64,000 nt of DNA from Collinsella sp. (GCA_019414445.1 DXMA01000008.1:49945-113944), one strand, 5' to 3'; shown: positions 1 to 8,766, counted from the first letter of the stretch. Numbers and translations are program-made. The notes: generated from the letters alone by a model not told the origin.

Positions 1-55
1 TATGGCGGGGCGCGAAGAGATCGAGGTCGGCGCTCCCAAATTTGCCGAGTTCTAA
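1..55 (+). CDS. C-terminal end of an unidentified protein (partial)
   Basis: The reading frame that includes bases 2-4 ends in a TAA stop at 53-55. The last visible residues are MAGREEIEVGAPKFAEF; the rest lies before the window. A strong hairpin with a T-run follows at once, which fits the end of a real gene. Too little is visible to name a family. Confidence 0.5.
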   Translation, partial: MAGREEIEVGAPKFAEF

Positions 56-58
56 CGG

Positions 59-109
59 CGACGGCCGGCGTTCTTTTGGATGGATCCCAAACGCGCCGGC
101 CGTCGTTTT
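59..109. terminator. bidirectional rho-independent terminator
   Basis: Twelve-base arms at 59-70 and 94-105 (CGACGGCCGGCG and its complement) enclose a 23-base loop and are followed by TTTT. The element lies between two convergent genes and can serve both. Confidence 0.75.
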
Positions 110-122
110 ATGTTGCTGCCGT

Positions 123-569
123 TTACTCGGCGAGCTGCTTTAGCACATCGCAGGCGATCTCGACGGCATCGTCGATGCAGCCGGGGCAGCTGCGGAGCGG
201 ACCCTTGTCCGATCCGATGCCCTTGAGCGTGCCGCAGACGGTCGTCGTGTTCTTCTCGCCAAAGCGCTTGGCGATTTCGCGCGACAGCTTGTAGGTCTGG
301 CCCTTAGTCTTGGGGTTTTCCATGCCGTCGCTCATTACAAACCCCATGATGGCCACGGCGCCCGAGATGGCGCCGCAGGTTTCGGTCATGCCGCCCATGC
401 CGGCGCCAAAGCCCTCGGTGAGGGTAAAGGCGGTCTGGGGGTCGAGCCCGACGGCAGGCGCGAGCGTGCAGGCGACGGCCTGGGCGCAGTTAAAGCCACG
501 GGCGTGGTATTCGGCAGCTTGAGCCTGACAGGCGGTGATGTCGAGCTGGGCCGTATCGATTTGCTTCAT
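123..569 (-). CDS. C_GCAxxG_C_C family redox-type protein
   Basis: A 148-residue cysteine-rich protein of the C_GCAxxG_C_C family, whose function is unknown but which is thought to bind metal or act in redox chemistry in anaerobes. The family cysteines are visible: FNCAQAV near residue 28, TETCGAISGA near 65, VCG near 112 and SCPGC near 128-131. The start used is the ATG at 569, preceded by AAGGAG; an in-frame upstream ATG at 677 would add 36 residues without family character. It is monocistronic and converges on the terminator at 59-109. The family call is firm; the role is open. Confidence 0.8.
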   Translation of the reverse strand: MKQIDTAQLDITACQAQAAEYHARGFNCAQAVACTLAPAVGLDPQTAFTLTEGFGAGMGGMTETCGAISGAVAIMGFVMSDGMENPKTKGQTYKLSREIAKRFGEKNTTTVCGTLKGIGSDKGPLRSCPGCIDDAVEIACDVLKQLAE

Positions 570-716
570 CTTTGTCTCCTTGGTCACGGTGTACCCGCCT
601 ATGGTACCCGTGACGGGGCATGTAATCATCGAGAGCTTCATGTATGCCTCATTTTTATCTATCGAGCAAATGCCCAAGGCTTGAGATAAATACCCCTGAT
701 CAATTTCTCCCTTAAC

Positions 717-752
717 CTACCCTGGGGGTGGGTTGAGAGAGGTGCAGGGTAG
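717..752 (+). other. leader hairpin upstream of the MetY-like gene
   Basis: CTACCCTG (717-724) pairs perfectly with CAGGGTAG (745-752) around a G-rich 20-base loop, about 50 bases upstream of the start codon. It could be a regulatory leader for a sulfur amino acid gene, but I do not recognise any SAM riboswitch consensus in it. Confidence 0.3.
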
Positions 753-799
753 CGGTATCGTGAACCGAATAAAACGTAACCCAGGCAAGGGAGCTAGAT

Positions 800-2083
800 A
801 TGAGCGAGCAGACCATCGGTACTACATGTGTTCAGGGCGGCTATCACCCGGGAGATGCCGACCCGCGCCAGGTGCCCATCTACCAGTCCACCACGTGGAA
901 ATACGACACGTCCGAGCACATGGGCAAGCTGTTTGACCTGGAGGAGTCGGGCTACTTCTACAGCCGTCTGCAGAACCCCACGTGCGATTTGGTTGCCGCC
1001 AAGATCTGCGAGATGGAGGGCGGCACTGCCGCGATGCTCACGAGCTCGGGCATGGCTGCGAACTTCCTCGCGATCTTTAACGTGGCCGGTGCCGGCGATC
1101 ACGTGGTCGCGAGCTCTGCCATTTACGGCGGTACGTATAACCTGCTCGCCCACACCATGGGCCGCATGGGCGTGACCTGCACGTTCGTCGCCCCCGACTG
1201 CACAGATGAGGAGCTGGAGGCAGCCTTCCAGCCCAACACCAAACTCGTCTTTGGCGAGACCATCGCCAACCCCGCCCTTGCCGTGCTCGATATTGAGCGC
1301 TTTGCCAAGGCCGCGCACGACCACGGCGTGCCGCTGATGGTCGACAACACCTTCCCGACGCCCGTGATGTGCCGTCCCTTTGAGTGGGGCGCCGACATCG
1401 TTACGCACTCCACCACCAAGTACATGGATGGACATGCTGCCTACCTGGGCGGTGTGATCGTTGACCACGGCCAATTTGACTGGATGGCCCATGCGGATAA
1501 GTTCCCGGGTCTCACCACGCCCGACGAGAGCTACCACGGCGTGACGTATGCCGAGAAGTTCGGTCGCGAGGGCGCCTTCATTACCAAAGCAACCGCTCAG
1601 CTCATGCGCGACCTCGGCCCCATGCAGAACCCGCAGGCGGCGTTCTTCCTGAACAGCTCGCTCGAGAGCCTCCATGTGCGCATGCCGCGTCATTGTGAGA
1701 ACGGTCTGGCCGTTGCCAAGTTCCTGCAGAGCCACCCCAAGGTGCGCTTTGTGAGCTATCCGGGCCTGGAGGGCGATAAGTACTATGACCTGGCTCAGAA
1801 GTACATGCCCAACGGTACCTGCGGCGTTGTGAGCTTTGGCTTTAACGGTGGTCGCGCGGCGGCCGAGACCTTTATGAAGAGCCTCAAGCTCGCCCAGATC
1901 GCCACGCACGTGGCCGACGCCCGCACTTGCTGCCTGCATCCCGCTAATGCCACGCATCGCCAGATGAACGATGAGGAGCTCATCGCCTGTGGCATCTCCG
2001 CCGACATGGTGCGCCTGTCGTGCGGTCTCGAGGACACGGCCGATTTGATTGCCGACCTTGAGCAGGCGCTCGAGCAGTGCTAG
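800..2083 (+). CDS. metY: O-acetylhomoserine sulfhydrylase / Cys-Met metabolism PLP enzyme
   Basis: A 427-residue cytosolic PLP enzyme of the Cys/Met metabolism family. Length, the N-terminal YQSTTWKYDTSEH and the block HSTTKYMDGH, which carries the Schiff-base lysine near residue 211, fit O-acetylhomoserine aminocarboxypropyltransferase (MetY), which makes homocysteine from O-acetylhomoserine and sulfide. Methionine gamma-lyase is the main alternative within the same family. SSGMAANFLAI and SLESLHVRMPRH are further family blocks. The ATG at 800 has upstream AAGGGAG at a usable distance. A terminator follows at 2153. No other methionine gene is adjacent, so the sequence alone does not settle synthesis against degradation. 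Confidence 0.8.
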   Translation: MSEQTIGTTCVQGGYHPGDADPRQVPIYQSTTWKYDTSEHMGKLFDLEESGYFYSRLQNPTCDLVAAKICEMEGGTAAMLTSSGMAANFLAIFNVAGAGDHVVASSAIYGGTYNLLAHTMGRMGVTCTFVAPDCTDEELEAAFQPNTKLVFGETIANPALAVLDIERFAKAAHDHGVPLMVDNTFPTPVMCRPFEWGADIVTHSTTKYMDGHAAYLGGVIVDHGQFDWMAHADKFPGLTTPDESYHGVTYAEKFGREGAFITKATAQLMRDLGPMQNPQAAFFLNSSLESLHVRMPRHCENGLAVAKFLQSHPKVRFVSYPGLEGDKYYDLAQKYMPNGTCGVVSFGFNGGRAAAETFMKSLKLAQIATHVADARTCCLHPANATHRQMNDEELIACGISADMVRLSCGLEDTADLIADLEQALEQC

Positions 2084-2152
2084 GCTAGCGTTCGTGTAAG
2101 GTGCCGATGCCGGCAGAAAGCTTCGGTGACCTTTCGTTCCGATTCCGTAGGC

Positions 2153-2198
2153 GGGACCCCAATCGCGGCTGTTTGCAGGCGATTGGGGCCCCGTTTTT
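2153..2198 (+). terminator. rho-independent terminator after metY
   Basis: Arms at 2153-2166 and 2179-2192 pair with a single mismatch (CCCCAATCGC against GCGATTGGGG at the core), followed by GTTTTT. Confidence 0.8.
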
Positions 2199-2218
2199 GC
2201 GTTGGGCCACTCGAAAGG

Positions 2219-3529
2219 ATGGATATGGAGAAAACTGCAGAGCAGCTGCGCCGCGAGCACATTGCCCTAGAGGGCGACACCCATGGAAAGAACAAGTGGG
2301 CGATTCTGTTTACCGTGCTCATCATGACGTTTATGGTGTGTCTGGATTCGACCGTCGTGACCGTGGCGCTGCCCGTGATGCAAAAGGAGCTGGGCGTGGG
2401 CCTCGATCGCATTCAGCTGGTAAGCTCGGTGTATCTGCTTGCGACTTGCGTGGCTATGTTGCCGTTTGGCCGTCTGGGCGACGTGCGCGGCAAGGTGAAT
2501 GTGTTCCAGTTGGGCGTCATCGTCTTTTCGGTCGGTTCGCTGCTGTGCGGCCTTTCGGCCTCGCTCGAGGTTCTTATCCTGGCACGCATTGTTCAGGGCA
2601 TAGGTTGCGCGGCGGCCATGGCTAACAACATGGGTATCATCACCGAGTCGTTTCCGGCGCGCGAACGAGGCCGTGCCATGGGTATTCTTGCGACCTTCGT
2701 GGCCCTCGGCATGATGTGTGGCCCCGTGCTCGGCGGCATGCTGGTGGCAAGCTTTCCTTGGGAGAGCATCTTCCTCATCAACCTGCCCATTGGCGTCATC
2801 TCGTTTATCGTGGGACTCTACACGCTGCCGCACGTTAAGCCAGAGGCCGGCGAACGCCCCATGTCCTTGATCGAGGCTGCTCGTCGCTGCTTTGCAAATT
2901 CGGCCTTCACCATCAACCTTGCCTGCATGCTCATCGTGTTCGTTGGCATTGGCGCATCCGAGTTTATTCTGCCGTTCTATTTTCAGGATGCGCATGGGTT
3001 TGGGTCTGACGTTTCGGGCCTGCTGTTTTTGGCGCTGCCAATGGTGAATGCCTTTATCGGCCCGCTTTCGGGAACGGTTTCGGACCGTGTCGGCTGCGAG
3101 GGCCCCACGGCGGTCGGCTTGGGCGTATATGTGTGCGGTCTCTTTGCGGTAAGCACGCTCAACGAGCACTCTTCTATCCCTGTGATCGTGTGCTGCGTCG
3201 CATTTATGTCGTGCGGCACGTCGATTTTCCAGAGCCCCAACAACTCGCTGTATATGGGTTCGGCTCCGCGCGAAGCGCTCGGCTTTGCGGGCAGCTTGGG
3301 CAGTTTGGCGCGCTACGCCGGCATGGCACTCGGTATTACGGTGGCGTCGCATATCCTGTATGGGCAGATGAGCGTGGCGATGGGCGAGGCCGTGACCAGT
3401 TTTGTTGCAGGTCGTCCGGATGTGTTCCTGTTCGGTTTCCGTTCGGTGTTCTACGTGCTCATGGCTGTGGCCGCCGTGGGCTTTGCGCTTGCCATGGTGC
3501 GTTTGGTGAGGATACGCGCCCGCCATTAG
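2219..3529 (+). CDS. MFS drug-efflux transporter, DHA2 (EmrB/QacA) type
   Basis: An integral membrane proton-driven exporter of 436 residues. The first helix contains LDSTVVTVALPVMQ, typical of DHA2 exporters, and the loop between helices 2 and 3 carries the MFS signature GRLGDVRGK. The segment GIGCAAAMANNMG and GPVLGGMLV match helices 4 and 5 of the family. The length is short for a 14-helix DHA2 protein, so 12-14 helices are possible. The start is the ATG at 2219 with GAAAGG upstream; a longer frame back to 2126 runs through the preceding terminator and is rejected. The substrate cannot be inferred, as no regulator lies beside it. Confidence 0.8.
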   Translation: MDMEKTAEQLRREHIALEGDTHGKNKWAILFTVLIMTFMVCLDSTVVTVALPVMQKELGVGLDRIQLVSSVYLLATCVAMLPFGRLGDVRGKVNVFQLGVIVFSVGSLLCGLSASLEVLILARIVQGIGCAAAMANNMGIITESFPARERGRAMGILATFVALGMMCGPVLGGMLVASFPWESIFLINLPIGVISFIVGLYTLPHVKPEAGERPMSLIEAARRCFANSAFTINLACMLIVFVGIGASEFILPFYFQDAHGFGSDVSGLLFLALPMVNAFIGPLSGTVSDRVGCEGPTAVGLGVYVCGLFAVSTLNEHSSIPVIVCCVAFMSCGTSIFQSPNNSLYMGSAPREALGFAGSLGSLARYAGMALGITVASHILYGQMSVAMGEAVTSFVAGRPDVFLFGFRSVFYVLMAVAAVGFALAMVRLVRIRARH

Positions 3530-3689
3530 CGTGTTAGGAGGCTGTCTGCCACGAATCGGGCCTATCTACTGGTCTTGCGGCTTTATGGTGCGTAGGGGCT
3601 TGTGGGGCGGGCGGGGGTCGGTCCGTGGTAGACTATCGAACAACGTTTATTAATCGCGCGGTATCGTTGCCGCGAGAAGGGGTTGCGCC

Positions 3690-4268
3690 ATGCAGGAGCT
3701 TGAGGATCGTATTCGCCATGACGGCATCGTAAAGGCCGGTAACGTCCTTAAGGTTGATGCCTTCCTCAACCACCAGTGCGACGTTGAGCTGTTCGACCAC
3801 ATGGGTGCCGAGTGGGCCCGTCTGTTCGAGGGTGTCGAGATCAACAAGATCCTGACGATCGAGGCTTCGGGCATTGGCATGGCTTGCATCGCAGCCCAGC
3901 ATTTTGGCGGCGTGCCGGTGGTCTTTGCCAAGAAGGCACAGTCCATCAACCTTGACGGCGAGCAGTATGCCACGACCATTTACTCCTTTACCAAGCAGAA
4001 GGAGTATCCGGTTATCGTGGGCAAGCGCTTCCTGTCTGAGGGCGATAAGGTCCTGATTATCGACGACTTCCTAGCCAACGGTTGCGCGCTTGAGGGTCTT
4101 ATTAAAATCTGTGAGGCTGCGGGCGCCGAAGTTGCCGGCATTGGCATCGCCGTTGAGAAGGGCTTCCAGGGCGGTGGCGATAAGCTCCGCGAGCGCGGCT
4201 TCCGCGTTGAGAGCCTGGCCCGTATCGCCGAAATGGACTGCGAGAACGGCGAGATCACGTTCGCCTAG
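3690..4268 (+). CDS. xpt: xanthine phosphoribosyltransferase
   Basis: A 192-residue enzyme that salvages xanthine to XMP using PRPP. It matches the Xpt family in length and blocks: the N-terminal MQELEDRIRHDGIV, KILTIEASGIG, and the PRPP loop VLIIDDFLANGCA near residues 119-131. The start ATG at 3690 follows GAGAAGGGG. No purine-riboswitch core is visible in the roughly 150-base leader, unlike many Firmicute xpt genes. A very strong palindromic terminator follows. Together with the molybdenum hydroxylase at 28.4-32.2 kb, it suggests active purine-base handling, though the two are far apart. Confidence 0.88.
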   Translation: MQELEDRIRHDGIVKAGNVLKVDAFLNHQCDVELFDHMGAEWARLFEGVEINKILTIEASGIGMACIAAQHFGGVPVVFAKKAQSINLDGEQYATTIYSFTKQKEYPVIVGKRFLSEGDKVLIIDDFLANGCALEGLIKICEAAGAEVAGIGIAVEKGFQGGGDKLRERGFRVESLARIAEMDCENGEITFA

Positions 4269-4296
4269 ACGCGCAACACAAGCGATTGGTATGCGA

Positions 4297-4332
4297 TGTG
4301 ACAAAGGGACTGTCCCTTTGTCACATTTTTTT
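4297..4332. terminator. perfect 14-bp palindrome with T-run, GGGAC/GTCCC family
   Basis: TGTGACAAAGGGAC (4297-4310) and its exact complement (4312-4325) are separated by a single base and followed by seven T. It ends xpt and belongs to a recurring class of GGGAC-containing intergenic palindromes in this window. Confidence 0.85.
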
Positions 4333-4352
4333 GTATGAGGGGAGGTGTTGAT

Positions 4353-4725
4353 ATGGATGAGAACAAGATGGGATGGAGCGAGTATGCGCGATATGCCGAG
4401 ATGTCAGTCGAGGAGTTGACGCGCGATTGCGAGGTGCAGGTGTTTCGTGCGACGGGCCCGGGCGGACAGGGCGTGAACACGACGGACTCTGCGGTGCGCA
4501 TGAAACATGGGCCCACGGGGATTGTCGTGACGGCGCGCGAGAGCCGCAGTCAGTTCCAGAATCGTGCGAGCTGTCTGCGTAAGCTGAGGGCAGAGCTTGA
4601 GCGTTGCGGGCGCCCGCCGCGCCAAGACCAAAGTGCCACAGCGATCGCGCCAGCAAAGGCTCAACGACAAGCACTTCAACGCCATTAAAAAGGCTAACCG
4701 ACGCAAACCGGGCAGCGACGAATAG
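4353..4725 (+). pseudogene. release-factor-like (GGQ) protein, frameshifted near its C-terminus
   Basis: A small class I release-factor-domain protein like ArfB/PrfH-type ribosome-rescue hydrolases. The catalytic motif GPGGQGVNTTDS lies near residues 34-45, followed by VRMKHGPTGIVV, the usual family block. From the ATG at 4353 the frame runs on to a stop at 4688, but its last part (after RCGRPPR) is not family-like. In the next frame, from base 4621, the sequence reads AKTKVPQRSRQQRLNDKHFN and on through KKANRRKPGSDE to a TAG at 4723. That is exactly the basic tail such proteins need to enter the ribosome. One extra base before 4621 is the simplest reading: mutation, sequencing error or, less likely, programmed frameshifting. 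Confidence 0.7.
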
Positions 4726-4734
4726 CCTCCTCAT

Positions 4735-4803
4735 AAGTTGCGGTGAAATAGGGACTGTTTTGCGGCTTTAGCTGCATAAACAGTCCCTATTTCACCGCAA
4801 CTT
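4735..4803. repeat. 26-bp perfect palindromic intergenic element
   Basis: Arms 4735-4760 and 4778-4803 are exact complements, starting AAGTTGCGGTGAAATAGGGA. The 17-base loop contains a further short stem. It lies between two convergent genes. A related element sharing AGTTGCGGTG and AATAG lies at 40573-40639. Confidence 0.85.
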
Positions 4804-4811
4804 AGGTGGGT

Positions 4812-5774
4812 TTAGAGGGTGGGGTGCCAGACGTGAAGGGCTCCGCCGAGGACGTCGACCTCGATGCGCGAGGCGACAACGGGCTCGCCGTCGGCCTGGA
4901 TGGGGTAGTCGGGCTCCTCAAAGGTAAGCTCGGCATGGCGACAGCGGCGCATGCGAACCGGTGGCAGTTTGGTATGGTGGCCATCTTTGGCCGAAAGGAA
5001 CATGGGAAGTGCGACCGCGCGCGGAACGGGGCCGCAGGCGTAGCAGACGTCGAGTATGCCGTCGCACGGGTCGGCGTCGGGACAGATGCGATAGCCCGAG
5101 CCATACGTGGGTCCCAGCTGAATCGCCATGATGATTGCCCTCACGCGCTCGGCGGGCGCCCCGTCAAAGCTGACTGCCATGGGGTAGTTGCGATAGCGCA
5201 GGCCAAACTGCTCAAGTCCCGAGAGGGTGTAGAGCGGCGCGCCCGTCAAGCCGGTCTTTTTGCGCAGCTCGGTGGTGCCCAGGCCGATGGCGGCATCGAT
5301 GCCGACCGAAAGCGTCTGGTCGTAGTACTCAACGGTAGCCTCGCCGCTGCCGCTCGCAGGGCTCCACGAGCGAATGCGCCCGATGTCCTGACGCTGCAGC
5401 TCGCAGGTGAGCAGCGCGCCAAAATCCTTACCGGAGAAATCGTCGATGCCGAGCGTTTGGGCAAAATCGTTGCCAGAGCCCACGGGTAGGATGGCAAGAG
5501 CGGGGCGGGTGTCCTCCTCTTGCGTCATAAGCCCGTTGACGACCTCGTGAATCACGCCGTCGCCGCCAAGGGCGATAACGGTGCGATAGCCCTGGGCCTG
5601 TGCGGCCAGCTCCTTGGCGTGTCCCATGCGCTCGGTTAGCACCAAGTCAAACTGGGATGCGCGTGCAGTCATGTCCAAAAAGCGTTGCAGGCGCTCAGCA
5701 ACTTCGTGCGCCGCACCCGACTGGGCGGCTGGGTTGGCGATGATGAGCGTGCGGCCAAAATCAGTTGCGTGCAT
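4812..5774 (-). CDS. diacylglycerol/sphingosine-type lipid kinase
   Basis: A 320-residue soluble kinase of the DagK/YegS family, which phosphorylates diacylglycerol or related lipids at the membrane. The motifs are clear: IANPAAQSGAA near the N-terminus, the nucleotide loop ALGGDGVIHEVVNGL around residue 70, and LPVGSGNDFAQTLGI. The C-terminal half, including SVGIDAAIGLG, is family-like. The start is the ATG at 5774, preceded by GGGAG on the minus strand; an extension to 5846 lacks family character. It is followed by the clc gene upstream on the same strand, possibly co-transcribed. In actinobacteria such kinases recycle diacylglycerol released by envelope polymer synthesis. Confidence 0.82.
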   Translation of the reverse strand: MHATDFGRTLIIANPAAQSGAAHEVAERLQRFLDMTARASQFDLVLTERMGHAKELAAQAQGYRTVIALGGDGVIHEVVNGLMTQEEDTRPALAILPVGSGNDFAQTLGIDDFSGKDFGALLTCELQRQDIGRIRSWSPASGSGEATVEYYDQTLSVGIDAAIGLGTTELRKKTGLTGAPLYTLSGLEQFGLRYRNYPMAVSFDGAPAERVRAIIMAIQLGPTYGSGYRICPDADPCDGILDVCYACGPVPRAVALPMFLSAKDGHHTKLPPVRMRRCRHAELTFEEPDYPIQADGEPVVASRIEVDVLGGALHVWHPTL

Positions 5775-5861
5775 GGGGCGACTCCCGGCGTATGACGTGA
5801 CGGTGCGGTCGCGCTCAGGTCGAATTGCCCCCGATTGTGGCTGCACGTCGAATACTTACGT

Positions 5862-7283
5862 CTACTCTATCAGGTCGTTGTGGCGCTCGATAGCATCCGC
5901 TACCGTACCACCCTCATCCACAATAAGCGAACGGCGCTTGGGCGAGATGATGCGCTGGGCGGGGTACACGCCGCGGTGTCCGGCAGTTAGGTAGCTGATA
6001 AAGGCCACGATGACAAAGAACCCGGCTGCCGTGCCGTGGAACAGGTCGATGGCCATCATGCAGGTGGTGATGGGCACGTTGAGGCCGGCACAGAACACGC
6101 CGAGCATGCCGAGAGCCGCCAGAAAACTGGGGTCGATTCCGACGAGGCAACCGATCCAGCCGCCGAGCGCCGCACCGATGCCAAACAGGGGCGTGACCTC
6201 GCCGCCTTGGAAGCCCGCACCCAGGGTAAGCGCTGTGACGACCAACTTGATGGCTGCGTCTGCCAGGGTGGTGTTGCCGGCAAATCCGGCGCCGGAAAGC
6301 CACGTGGAAAGGCCGGCGTAGTCCCAGGCGTCGAGAAGGGCATAGGCGGCCAAAACCACGAGTGCGCCTATGAGTGCGCGAACGAGGTAATTGGTGATAA
6401 AGCGACCGTACAGGCTCTTGACGGTTCGAACTGACCAGGCAAAGAGGCGTGCCGTCAGACCGAAGATAATGGCGCTGATAACAACGATGACAACCGTCCG
6501 TGGTGTCATGTTGGGAACGCTGGCGATAACATTCGCCTCGTACTCGGTACCCAGGGCGAGTGATGTAAAGTAGCCGGTAAACGAGGCGACCAGGCAGTAG
6601 ATGCCCGCGGTGTAGTCGATCTTGCCGATAAAGCACATCTCCATGCCAAAGAAAGCTCCGGCAAGGGGCGAACCGAATACGGCGCCAAAGGCCGACGAGA
6701 TGCCGGCGAGCATGAGGTCGTGGTGGTCATGCTTTTTAAGGTGGGCGAGGCTCGAGATGTTGCTGGCGATGGTGCCGCCAATCTGAACCGCGGCTCCCTC
6801 GCGACCGGCCGATCCACCCGTTAGGTGCGTGAGCGTGGAGCAGACGAAGGTGAGGACGGCCATGCGCATATGGATGAGGCGTGTGCCCAGAGCGGAGTCG
6901 ATGACCAGGTTGTTGCCACGCTTGGCGGCAAGACCGTGGTTTTTGTACACCCATGCGGTGGCAACGCCCACAACGGGAAACAAGGCGTAGACCCACACAT
7001 GGTGCTCGCGATAGTCGGTCGCGATATTCAGCGAGGCCAAAAACGCCCAAGCGGCAACGCCCATGGCGAGCGAGACAATGACGACGAGCGCGAGCAACTT
7101 GGCGCTCGCGAGTAGGTTGCGGGCGTTGCGGCGCGTGTCGGCAGCCAAGAGATGCTCAGAGCGGGTGAGCTGATGCCTGCCTGCCGTGATGACGTCGTTC
7201 AGGGAGAAAAAACCGCCTTCGTCGAGCGGCTGGGAATGATCCTGCGCTTCGTTTGCGCTTTCGGGTTTGTCGTTATGAGCCAT
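5862..7283 (-). CDS. CLC-family antiporter, possible fluoride (CLC-F) subgroup
   Basis: A 473-residue membrane protein with an N-terminal cytosolic tail of about 60 residues and the CLC fold. CLC signatures are present in altered form: RGNNLVID where chloride CLCs have GSGIP, GGSAGREGAAVQIGG for GKEGP, and GFQGGEVTPLFGIGAALGG for GxFxP. From family knowledge, the GNN and GREG variants are what fluoride-exporting CLC-F proteins show, so F-/H+ antiport is more likely than Cl- transport; this is inference. The ATG at 7283 has AAGAGGAA upstream. No fluoride riboswitch consensus is seen in the leader. A minus-strand -10 box (TATAAT) lies at 7313-7318. Confidence 0.8.
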   Translation of the reverse strand: MAHNDKPESANEAQDHSQPLDEGGFFSLNDVITAGRHQLTRSEHLLAADTRRNARNLLASAKLLALVVIVSLAMGVAAWAFLASLNIATDYREHHVWVYALFPVVGVATAWVYKNHGLAAKRGNNLVIDSALGTRLIHMRMAVLTFVCSTLTHLTGGSAGREGAAVQIGGTIASNISSLAHLKKHDHHDLMLAGISSAFGAVFGSPLAGAFFGMEMCFIGKIDYTAGIYCLVASFTGYFTSLALGTEYEANVIASVPNMTPRTVVIVVISAIIFGLTARLFAWSVRTVKSLYGRFITNYLVRALIGALVVLAAYALLDAWDYAGLSTWLSGAGFAGNTTLADAAIKLVVTALTLGAGFQGGEVTPLFGIGAALGGWIGCLVGIDPSFLAALGMLGVFCAGLNVPITTCMMAIDLFHGTAAGFFVIVAFISYLTAGHRGVYPAQRIISPKRRSLIVDEGGTVADAIERHNDLIE

Positions 7284-7312
7284 ACGTTCCTCTTTTAGGT
7301 TGCAACGCAAGC

Positions 7313-7318
7313 ATTATA
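7313..7318 (-). promoter_or_regulatory. -10 box upstream of the CLC gene
   Basis: TATAAT reads on the minus strand 30 bases upstream of the CLC start. No convincing -35 box was found, so only the -10 is marked. Confidence 0.4.
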
Positions 7319-7493
7319 AAACGCGGTAAACGCGACGAGCCGGTGGGTTGGTTTCCATTCTGTTTCGCGGCCTGCAACCGACAGGTGTATTTGCGGGTAC
7401 AGGCCGAGTCGCGGTCGTGCGTCGGGGGATTATACTGAGACAAGCATATAGAATCGGCGCCTCTGTTGTGCGCCGTGGCATTAAGAGGTGCAT

Positions 7494-8756
7494 ATGGCAG
7501 AGAAGCTCATTCCGCTGGAGGACGCGCAGTCGATTGTTCAGTCGCACGTTGCTCCGACCGATCTCGTCGAGATTCCCGTGTGGCAGGCCGCCGGTCTTCC
7601 CTTGGCCGAGGACGCGGTGGCCGATATCGACATCTCGCCGTTTGCCAACAGCGCTATGGACGGATATGCCGTGCGCTCGGCGGACTTGGCGCAGGCATCT
7701 GGCGAGGCGCCGGTGACGCTCGACGTTATCGGACACGAGGCCGCGGGCCATGTGTTTGAGGGCGCTATCGGCGCGGGCGAGGCGGTCCGCGTTATGACAG
7801 GCGCGCCGGTGCCCGAAGGTGCCGACGCCGTGGTGAAATACGAGATCGTCGATGTGCTCGACGGCGATGGCAACGAGGGCTCGCACGTTCGCTTCTCGGC
7901 GCCTACCAAGGTAGGGGAGAACGTTCGCTCGGCTGCTGAGGAAGCCCATGCCGGCGACGTCGTGATGCGCGCTGGCGAGGTTGTGGCTCCGGCCGGCGCG
8001 GGTCTGCTGGCAAGCGCCGGATACGCGAGCGTGAAGGTGCACGCCGCCCCACGTGTGGGCATTATCTCGCTGGGCACGGAACTGGTCGCACCGAGTAAGG
8101 TACCGGCGCGCGGTCAGATTCGTGATTCCAACTCGTCGGCGTTGATGGCCGAAGCACTTGATGCCGGCGCCGAGCCCGTGTTCTACGGCATTGCGCCCGA
8201 TGATGAGCAGGCGATTGCCGAGCTGGTTCATCGTGCCGTGCAGGAGTGCGACTTTGTCATTACGAGCGGCGGTGCCTCGGCGGGCGACTACGACTATGTG
8301 ACGGCGCTGGTCCAGCGCGAGGGCGAGGTGCTCTTCGATCGCATCTCGATGCGCCCCGGCAAGGCCATCACGTTTGGCTTGCTCGGAGGTAAGCCCTACC
8401 TGGGGCTTTCAGGCAATCCGGCCGCGGCGTATGTAGGCTTTGAGATGCTTGCCCGTCCGGCGATCCGCAAGATGCGCGGCTTTGCCGAGGGCGTGCGTCC
8501 CGTGCAGCAGGCGACGCTCACGCACGGCGTGAAGAAGCGCCAGGACCGACGCTTCTTCGATCGCGCCACGGTTTTGCGCGACCCCGAGACCGGTGAGCTG
8601 TTGGTGACCGAGGCCAATACGCAGAATTCGGCGCTGCTCGGCACGATGCAGCGGGCCAATTGCCTGCTGCGTATTGACGAAGGACCGTGCGAGCTCAAGG
8701 CGGGCGACGTCGTGGATGTCGTGCGTGTCGACCTGCCCGAGGGAACGGTGCTGTAG
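7494..8756 (+). CDS. moeA: molybdopterin molybdotransferase
   Basis: A 420-residue enzyme that inserts molybdate into adenylylated molybdopterin, the last common step of Mo-cofactor synthesis. Family blocks are visible: ANSAMDGYAVRSADL near residue 47, VMTGAPVPEGADAVVKYE near 100, SLGTELVAPSKVPARGQIRDSN in the MoaB-like nucleotide domain, SGGASAGDYD, and RPGKAITFGLLGGKPYLGLSGNPAAA. The start is ATG 7494, with AGAGGTG directly upstream; a GTG six bases earlier is unlikely. moaB follows after 10 bases and modABC follow, which makes this a molybdenum block. It supports the Mo hydroxylase at 28.4 kb and probably formate dehydrogenases elsewhere. Confidence 0.93.
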   Translation: MAEKLIPLEDAQSIVQSHVAPTDLVEIPVWQAAGLPLAEDAVADIDISPFANSAMDGYAVRSADLAQASGEAPVTLDVIGHEAAGHVFEGAIGAGEAVRVMTGAPVPEGADAVVKYEIVDVLDGDGNEGSHVRFSAPTKVGENVRSAAEEAHAGDVVMRAGEVVAPAGAGLLASAGYASVKVHAAPRVGIISLGTELVAPSKVPARGQIRDSNSSALMAEALDAGAEPVFYGIAPDDEQAIAELVHRAVQECDFVITSGGASAGDYDYVTALVQREGEVLFDRISMRPGKAITFGLLGGKPYLGLSGNPAAAYVGFEMLARPAIRKMRGFAEGVRPVQQATLTHGVKKRQDRRFFDRATVLRDPETGELLVTEANTQNSALLGTMQRANCLLRIDEGPCELKAGDVVDVVRVDLPEGTVL

Positions 8757-8766
8757 GAGGAAGACT

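Noticed and set aside
717..752. SAM riboswitch before metY
   Set aside because: A single hairpin is present but none of the SAM riboswitch core sequences.
3537..3689. purine riboswitch before xpt
   Set aside because: The three-way junction core and its conserved loops cannot be found.
7284..7493. fluoride riboswitch before the CLC gene
   Set aside because: No crcB-motif consensus on the minus strand.
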